64,000 nt of DNA from positions 1,268,480 through 1,332,479 of the forward strand of contig JAHBVC010000001.1 in the NCBI GenBank assembly GCA_019637755.1, written 5' to 3'. The notes below the pieces were generated by a model. That model made no database searches. It was given only the letters and a program-made list of their open reading frames with translations, and was not told where the DNA came from. Below, piece after piece: positions 60,088-64,000 of the stretch; position 1 is the stretch's first letter, and each line of letters starts with the position of its first letter. A program made the position numbers and the translations under genes. The stretch comes from Anaerolineales bacterium. Lineage in GTDB: Bacteria; Chloroflexota; Anaerolineae; Anaerolineales; UBA11579.

Positions 60088-61185
60088 ATGCCTCGCGATG
60101 CAACGTTGCCCCTCAACACCATCCTCCACGGCGATTGTCTGGATGAGCTTGCTAAGCTCCCCGCCAACTCAGTAGACCTCGTCTTCGCTGACCCGCCCTA
60201 CAACCTGCAGCTCGGCGGTGAGCTGCGCCGCCCCAACAACAGCAAGGTGCGCGGTGTGCAGGAGGCCTGGGACCGCTTCGATGACTTCGCCGCCTACGAT
60301 GAGTTCACGCGTGCCTGGCTGGCCGCCTGCCGCCGCGTGCTGAAGCCAACCGGCACCCTGTGGGTCATCGGCAGCTATCACAACATCCACCGCGTCGGCA
60401 ACGTACTGCAAGACCTGGGCTACTGGCTGCTCAACTCCATCGTGTGGGTCAAAGCCAACCCCACGCCCAACTTCCGCGGCACGCGCTTCACCAACGCCCA
60501 CGAGACGCTGCTGTGGGCGCAGAAGGAGCACGGCGCGCCCTACACCTTCAACTATCACGCCATGAAATCGCTCAACGAGGAGAAGCAGATGCGCAGCGAT
60601 TGGCTGCTGCCCATCGCCTCCGGCGGTGAGCGCCTGCGTGCCGATGGAGAGTCGGCCCACCCGACCCAGAAGCCAGAATCGCTGCTCTATCGCGTGCTGC
60701 TCTCCAGCTCGAATCCAGGTGACGTCGTGCTCGACCCCTTTTTCGGCTCCGGCACCACCGGCGCCGTGGCCAAGCGCCTGCACCGTAACTGGATCGGTAT
60801 TGAGCGCGATGCCAACTACGTCCGCATCGCCCGCCGCCGCATCGGCCAGATTGAGCCGGTGGCCTACGAGAATGAGCTATTCGAATCCTACGAGCCGCGC
60901 CGTGAACCGCGTGTGCCCTTTGGCAACCTGCTCGAGGCTGGCCTGCTGGAAGCTGGCCAGCGCCTCTACCTGGGCGAGAAGGGCCGCGAGAGCGCCCGCA
61001 TCCTCGCCGACGGCTCACTCAAGTTCAACGGCCGCCGCGGCTCCATCCACCAGCTCGCCAAAGACGCGCTGGATGGCCCGGCCAACGGCTGGCAGCACTG
61101 GTACTACAATGACCCGCATAGCGGCCAGCGCCGCCCGATCGACGACCTGCGCCAGCGCCTGCGTCAGGCGACAAAAGTGAAGTAA
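60088..61185 (+). CDS. CcrM-like DNA adenine-N6 methyltransferase (predicted GANTC specificity)
   Basis: 365 residues. It is a beta-class methyltransferase: catalytic ADPPYNLQLGGELRRPNNSK (DPPY at 35-38) precedes the SAM-binding LDPFFGSGTTGAVAKRLHR (216-234). VIGSYHNIHRVGNVLQDLGYWLLN, TRFTNAHETLLWA and SAHPTQKPESLLYRVLLSS match Caulobacter CcrM almost block for block. So does the C-terminal domain (RVPFGNLLEAGLLEAGQRLY ... GSIHQLAKD ... NGWQHWYYND) that CcrM uses for GANTC recognition. No restriction enzyme is recognisable nearby, so it may be an orphan. The ATG at 60088 is chosen; a GGAG lies 12 nt upstream. Confidence 0.92.
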   Translation: MPRDATLPLNTILHGDCLDELAKLPANSVDLVFADPPYNLQLGGELRRPNNSKVRGVQEAWDRFDDFAAYDEFTRAWLAACRRVLKPTGTLWVIGSYHNIHRVGNVLQDLGYWLLNSIVWVKANPTPNFRGTRFTNAHETLLWAQKEHGAPYTFNYHAMKSLNEEKQMRSDWLLPIASGGERLRADGESAHPTQKPESLLYRVLLSSSNPGDVVLDPFFGSGTTGAVAKRLHRNWIGIERDANYVRIARRRIGQIEPVAYENELFESYEPRREPRVPFGNLLEAGLLEAGQRLYLGEKGRESARILADGSLKFNGRRGSIHQLAKDALDGPANGWQHWYYNDPHSGQRRPIDDLRQRLRQATKVK

Positions 61186-61194
61186 TGATGGAGA

Positions 61195-61231
61195 GAGATT
61201 GCGAAGCAATCTCCCGCGCCGCTTGCGGCGC
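61195..61231. repeat. Two adjacent hairpins after the methyltransferase gene
   Basis: GAGATTGC (61195-61202)/GCAATCTC (61206-61213), then GCGCCGC (61216-61222)/GCGGCGC (61225-61231). They may end the transcript without a T-run. Remnants of the CATTCCGAGCG/GCGAGGAATCC repeat follow at 61234-61244 and 61282-61295. Confidence 0.6.
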
Positions 61232-61360
61232 AACATTCCGAGCGGGTATTAGAATCAGCACCAGACCGCCAAGCCCTGACCAGCGAGGAATCCTTCACCC
61301 GATGTATTCCGAACAACGCGAGCCGTCGGCCTAGCCGTGTTTGTCTTTTATCTGTGCCCA

Positions 61361-61379
61361 GCTGTGTTTATCTGTGGTA
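61361..61379 (+). repeat. CTGTGTTTATCTGYGG intergenic repeat, copy 2
   Basis: Matches copy 1 at 57543-57565 over CTGTGTTTATCTG-GG-TA. It lies 29 nt before the pepF ATG. A shorter relative (TTTATCTGTG) is at 61347-61356. Confidence 0.6.
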
Positions 61380-61407
61380 ATTTTCCTGCTAAGAAAGGTA
61401 CACCCTT

Positions 61408-63177
61408 ATGACTGAATACACCCTTAGCCGTTGGTCCCTGGCTGACCTCTTCCCCGGTGCAGACAGCGCCGAGATGAAGGCGGCCATCAAGAAGCTGGAG
61501 AGCAACGTGGCCGCGTTTGAAAAACAGCGCGAGAAGCTCACCGATGCGATCAGCGTTGATGACTTCAAAGCCATCATCACGCAGATGGAGCAAAACACCC
61601 GCCTGGCGGTGCGCATCGATCAGTTCGCCGGCCTGTGGTTCAGCGAGGACACGCAGAATCAAGAGGCGCAAGCCTTCCAGGCACGCGTAGACCAGCTGAT
61701 GGCGGAGTTGAGCAACAAAACGCTCTTCTTCAGCATCTGGTGGAAGGCGCTGGATGAGCCTATCGCCGCCAAACTGCAAGCCAGCGCCGGGGCCGAGTTT
61801 GAGTACTGGTTACGCCAGATCCGTAACTTCAAGCCGTACACGCTCACCGAAGCCGAAGAGAAGATCATCAACCTCAAAGACGTCACCGGGGCCAAGGCAA
61901 TGCAGGCGCTGTACTCCGCCATCACCGATCGCTACGTCTTCAAAGTAGAGGTAGACGGCGAGAGCAAAGAGTTCACGCGTGGCGAGCTGATGAAGCTGGT
62001 CTACAGCCCCAACCCCGACCATCGCCGCGATGCCTACCAGGAGCTCTACCGCGTCTATGCCAACGATGCGCCCATCCTCGGCCAGATGTACCAAACGGTC
62101 ACGCGTGACTGGAAGTCTGAGAATCTCGATCTGCGCAAATTCAATAGCGCCATCTCGGTGCGCAACCTCAGCAACGACATCTCCGATGAGGTCGTCGATA
62201 CCCTGCTGGGCGTATCTGAAGAGAATACGCGTATCTTCCAGCGCTTCTTCAAAATGAAAGCCAAGCTGCTCGGCATGGAGAAGCTGCGCCGCTACGATAT
62301 CTATGCCCCGGTGGCCGCTTCCACCAAGGAATTCTCCTACAACAAAGCCGTAGAGCTCACCCTGGAATCCTTCGGCAACTTTGACCCGCGGTTGGCTGAG
62401 ATTTCGCGCCGTATCTTTGACGCAGGCCACGTGGATAGCGAAGTGCGCAAGGGCAAGCGCGGCGGGGCCTTCTGCTCCTCAGCTGACCCGGCCAACCTGC
62501 CCTGGGTGCTGATCAACTACACCGGCGCCGCCCGCGATGTCTCCACCCTGGCGCACGAGTTCGGCCACGCCGTGCACGCCGTGCTGGCAGAGAAGCACAA
62601 CGTGTTCAACTTCCATTCCTCGTTGCCGCTGGCCGAAACCGCCTCCACCTTCGGCGAGATGCTGCTCATCGAACGCCTGCTGGAGGAGGAGACTGACCCG
62701 GCCGTGCGCCGAGACATCCTCTTCGGCCAGGTGGATGACGCCTACGCCACGATCATGCGCCAGGTGGGTTTTGCGCTCTTCGAGCGCCAGGCCCACGCCA
62801 TGGTCAGCCAGGGCGCCAGTGTGGATGATCTCTCGGCCGCCTACATGGCCAATTTGAACAACCAGTTTGGCGATGCGCTGGAGATCGCCGACGAGTTCAA
62901 GTACGAGTGGGTTTCCATCCCGCACATCTTCTATTATCCCTTCTACGTGTATGCCTATTCCTTCGGCCAACTGCTGGTGTTCTCGCTGTACCAGCAATAC
63001 AAGGCCGAGGGGGATGCGTTCAAGCCGCGCTACATCCAATTGCTGTCTGCGGGCGGCTCGGACTCGCCGGAGAACATCCTCAAGAACGCCGGCGTAGACA
63101 TCAAAGACCCAGCCTTCTGGCAGGGTGGCTACGATGTCGTTTCCAATATGGTCGATCAGCTCGAGAAACTGGCCTAA
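61408..63177 (+). CDS. pepF: Oligoendopeptidase F (M3 family metallopeptidase)
   Basis: 589 residues, the normal PepF length. The zinc site is HEFGHAVH (H383, E384, H387), with the third ligand Glu in LAETASTFGEMLLIE. The helical N-terminal cap (RWSLADLFPGADSAEMKAAIKKLE) and KRGGAFCSSADPANLPWVLINYTG, lining the active-site channel, match the family. IPHIFYYPFYVYAYSFGQLL is the conserved C-terminal substrate region. It degrades short peptides in the cytoplasm. An AAAGG element precedes the ATG. Confidence 0.95.
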   Translation: MTEYTLSRWSLADLFPGADSAEMKAAIKKLESNVAAFEKQREKLTDAISVDDFKAIITQMEQNTRLAVRIDQFAGLWFSEDTQNQEAQAFQARVDQLMAELSNKTLFFSIWWKALDEPIAAKLQASAGAEFEYWLRQIRNFKPYTLTEAEEKIINLKDVTGAKAMQALYSAITDRYVFKVEVDGESKEFTRGELMKLVYSPNPDHRRDAYQELYRVYANDAPILGQMYQTVTRDWKSENLDLRKFNSAISVRNLSNDISDEVVDTLLGVSEENTRIFQRFFKMKAKLLGMEKLRRYDIYAPVAASTKEFSYNKAVELTLESFGNFDPRLAEISRRIFDAGHVDSEVRKGKRGGAFCSSADPANLPWVLINYTGAARDVSTLAHEFGHAVHAVLAEKHNVFNFHSSLPLAETASTFGEMLLIERLLEEETDPAVRRDILFGQVDDAYATIMRQVGFALFERQAHAMVSQGASVDDLSAAYMANLNNQFGDALEIADEFKYEWVSIPHIFYYPFYVYAYSFGQLLVFSLYQQYKAEGDAFKPRYIQLLSAGGSDSPENILKNAGVDIKDPAFWQGGYDVVSNMVDQLEKLA

Positions 63178-63196
63178 TCACAAGACTAAGCATTCA

Positions 63197-63231
63197 AAAA
63201 AAAGGCCGGTGCATTGCACCGGCCTTTTTTT
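63197..63231. terminator. pepF terminator
   Basis: A7-GGCCGGTGC (63204-63212), loop ATT, GCACCGGCC (63216-63224)-T7. Strong on both strands. Confidence 0.95.
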
Positions 63232-63251
63232 ATGCAGAGCAGAAGAGTGTA

Positions 63252-63518
63252 GGGGGCGCAGCATGCTGCGCTCTTATAGTGCCAAGCCGTCATTCCGAGC
63301 GTAGCGAGGAATCCTTTAGGGCATAGCATGCTAAGCCTGTTTGTAATGCCCTAAAGGATTCCTCCTCGCGGCTACGCCGCTCGTTCGGAATGACAGCCTA
63401 CATGGAGTAGTCTAAAGCCTGTTTGCGCCTGCACTTGTGATTGCTTCGTTGTTCAGTGGCTGCGCCGCTTTACGGCCTCGCAATGACGGGCTGGGGTAGG
63501 GCGCAGCATGCTGCCCCC
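63252..63518. repeat. Composite palindromic repeat, MITE-like
   Basis: GCGCAGCATGCTGCGC (63256-63271) and GGGCGCAGCATGCTGCCCCC (63499-63518) bracket a central inverted repeat. Its arms are 63289-63324 (GTCATTCCGAGCG...TTTAGGGCAT) and 63346-63394 (ATGCCCTAAAGGATTCC...CGGAATGAC). A second partial module ends in CTCGCAATGACG (63477-63488). No gene is visible in 63232-63524; the stretch is built from these repeats. Confidence 0.75.
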
Positions 63519-63524
63519 AGCGCA

Positions 63525-64000
63525 CTAGTCAAGCCGCCAATACCACAAGTCGTCGATGCGATAGGTGTAGTCGCCCGGTGCGCCGCCGTTGGCATAAAGG
63601 CCAAAGCGGCCACCGCTAAAGTGCCCGTCTTGGATCTCGTCAATTTCAAACTGGTTGGCGTACAGCGTGATCACATCGCCGATCAAGCGGATGCCGAGGA
63701 TATTGGTCTCCTGGCTTCCGCGGCGGATGTGATCGCTTTCCGTCCACGCGATCAGCTCGGTCTTTACATAGGGTGATGTCGAATCCAACCGGTCCAAGCG
63801 GTAACTGCCGTCGCAGGCAAAGGCCACGATGTAGCCGTGCGCCCCAGTACCGCTGCCGGCCCGCGGCCCGCGCACGATCAACCCGTAGGCTTGCTTGCCG
63901 CTGCAATTATCGGTCTTCACGGTCATTTGCAGGAACAGATCATTGGGGGTGGGCGCAGTGAACCACCAGGTATCAAAGCCGGCTTGCTTACCGGTTACGC
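63525..64000 (-). CDS. C-terminal part of a LamG/concanavalin-like domain protein (start off the right edge)
   Basis: The frame is open from base 64000 to a stop at 63525, giving at least 158 C-terminal residues (VTGKQAGFDTWWFTAPTP...). It is a beta-sandwich repeat pattern: NDLFLQMTVKTDNCSGKQAYG, YIVAFACDGSYRLDRLD, ILGIRLIGDVITLYANQFEID and SGGRFGLYANGG, ending YRIDDLWYWRLD. This resembles the jelly-roll domain (3-keto-disaccharide-hydrolase/LamG-like) found at the end of secreted or kinase-linked Chloroflexota proteins. The N-terminal domains are outside the window, so the overall function is unknown. Confidence 0.75.
   Translation of the reverse strand, partial: VTGKQAGFDTWWFTAPTPNDLFLQMTVKTDNCSGKQAYGLIVRGPRAGSGTGAHGYIVAFACDGSYRLDRLDSTSPYVKTELIAWTESDHIRRGSQETNILGIRLIGDVITLYANQFEIDEIQDGHFSGGRFGLYANGGAPGDYTYRIDDLWYWRLD

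Noticed and set aside
59832-60167. Minus-strand frame of about 110 codons across the methyltransferase start
   Set aside because: It reads through the twin palindromes and overlaps the conserved N-terminus of the methyltransferase. It is most likely a product of the repeat.
60088-61185. Complete restriction-modification system
   Set aside because: No recognisable endonuclease next to the methyltransferase; the divergent low-GC protein shows no PD-(D/E)XK, HNH or other nuclease motif.
1-64000. CRISPR array, prophage or insertion sequence with transposase
   Set aside because: No regularly spaced repeats, phage structural genes, integrase or transposase were seen.

Overview
The window is one 64-kb stretch of a GC-rich bacterial chromosome, roughly 60% GC by eye. 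The gene content looks like a member of the Chloroflexota, probably Anaerolineae-like. The pointers are a SpoVS-family protein without other sporulation genes, long glycosyltransferase operons, GatCAB, MutS2, CorC/Cdd/GlmU neighbours, a DUF4349 lipoprotein and a B12-riboswitch-controlled btuFCD. The taxonomic call is inference. Genes are tightly packed; most within a transcription unit overlap by 1-14 nt, usually as ATGA or GTGA.

1-21.7 kb (minus strand) is one long surface-glycan operon of at least twenty genes. It starts with a winged-helix regulator at 21678, preceded by a TTGACA-type promoter, and runs off the left edge. It holds a CMP-activated sugar-acid-like module (Ldh-type dehydrogenase, cytidylyltransferase, SDR, a GT2-cytidylyltransferase fusion and a GT-B protein). 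Next come an MsbA-like ABC exporter, at least seven GT2/GT4 glycosyltransferases, a DegT aminotransferase, a cupin, a methyltransferase and two large GT-C-like membrane proteins. A separate two-gene unit (UDP-GlcNAc 2-epimerase and an LhgO-like oxidase) lies at 21.7-24.0 kb.

24.1-33.2 kb (plus strand) begins with a promoter, a cobalamin riboswitch and an intrinsic terminator controlling btuFCD (B12 uptake). An orphan response-regulator-like protein, tRNA-Gln(UUG), a glmU-corC-cdd-phosphoesterase run and a DUF4349 lipoprotein follow, closed by a bidirectional terminator.

33.2-57.5 kb is almost entirely minus strand. It contains an acyl-CoA carboxylation/degradation locus (CitE-like lyase, MaoC hydratase, a methylcrotonyl-CoA-carboxylase-like alpha subunit split into two genes, a GT-C-like protein and MccB). 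It continues with mutS2 and, on the plus strand, spoVS. Next come deoxynucleoside kinase plus a PEP-synthase-like ATP-grasp protein, dnaN, glutamate dehydrogenase, a gatC-gatA-methyltransferase-nucleotidyltransferase-gatB-MOSC operon, a lipoprotein esterase, a sulfite-oxidase-fold protein and a UPF0173 hydrolase. Several first genes have a -10 hexamer only 6-10 nt before the start codon, suggesting leaderless mRNAs.

56.98-57.33 kb is a non-coding region with two perfect and several near-perfect DnaA boxes beside an AT-rich stretch. It is a good candidate for the chromosomal origin, and gene direction largely switches there. To its right are tRNA-Leu(CAA), ychF, a low-GC gene of unknown function and a CcrM-like (GANTC-type) adenine methyltransferase. 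The candidate origin itself carries three GATTC sites. pepF, a composite palindromic repeat and the C-terminal part of a LamG-like domain protein complete the window.
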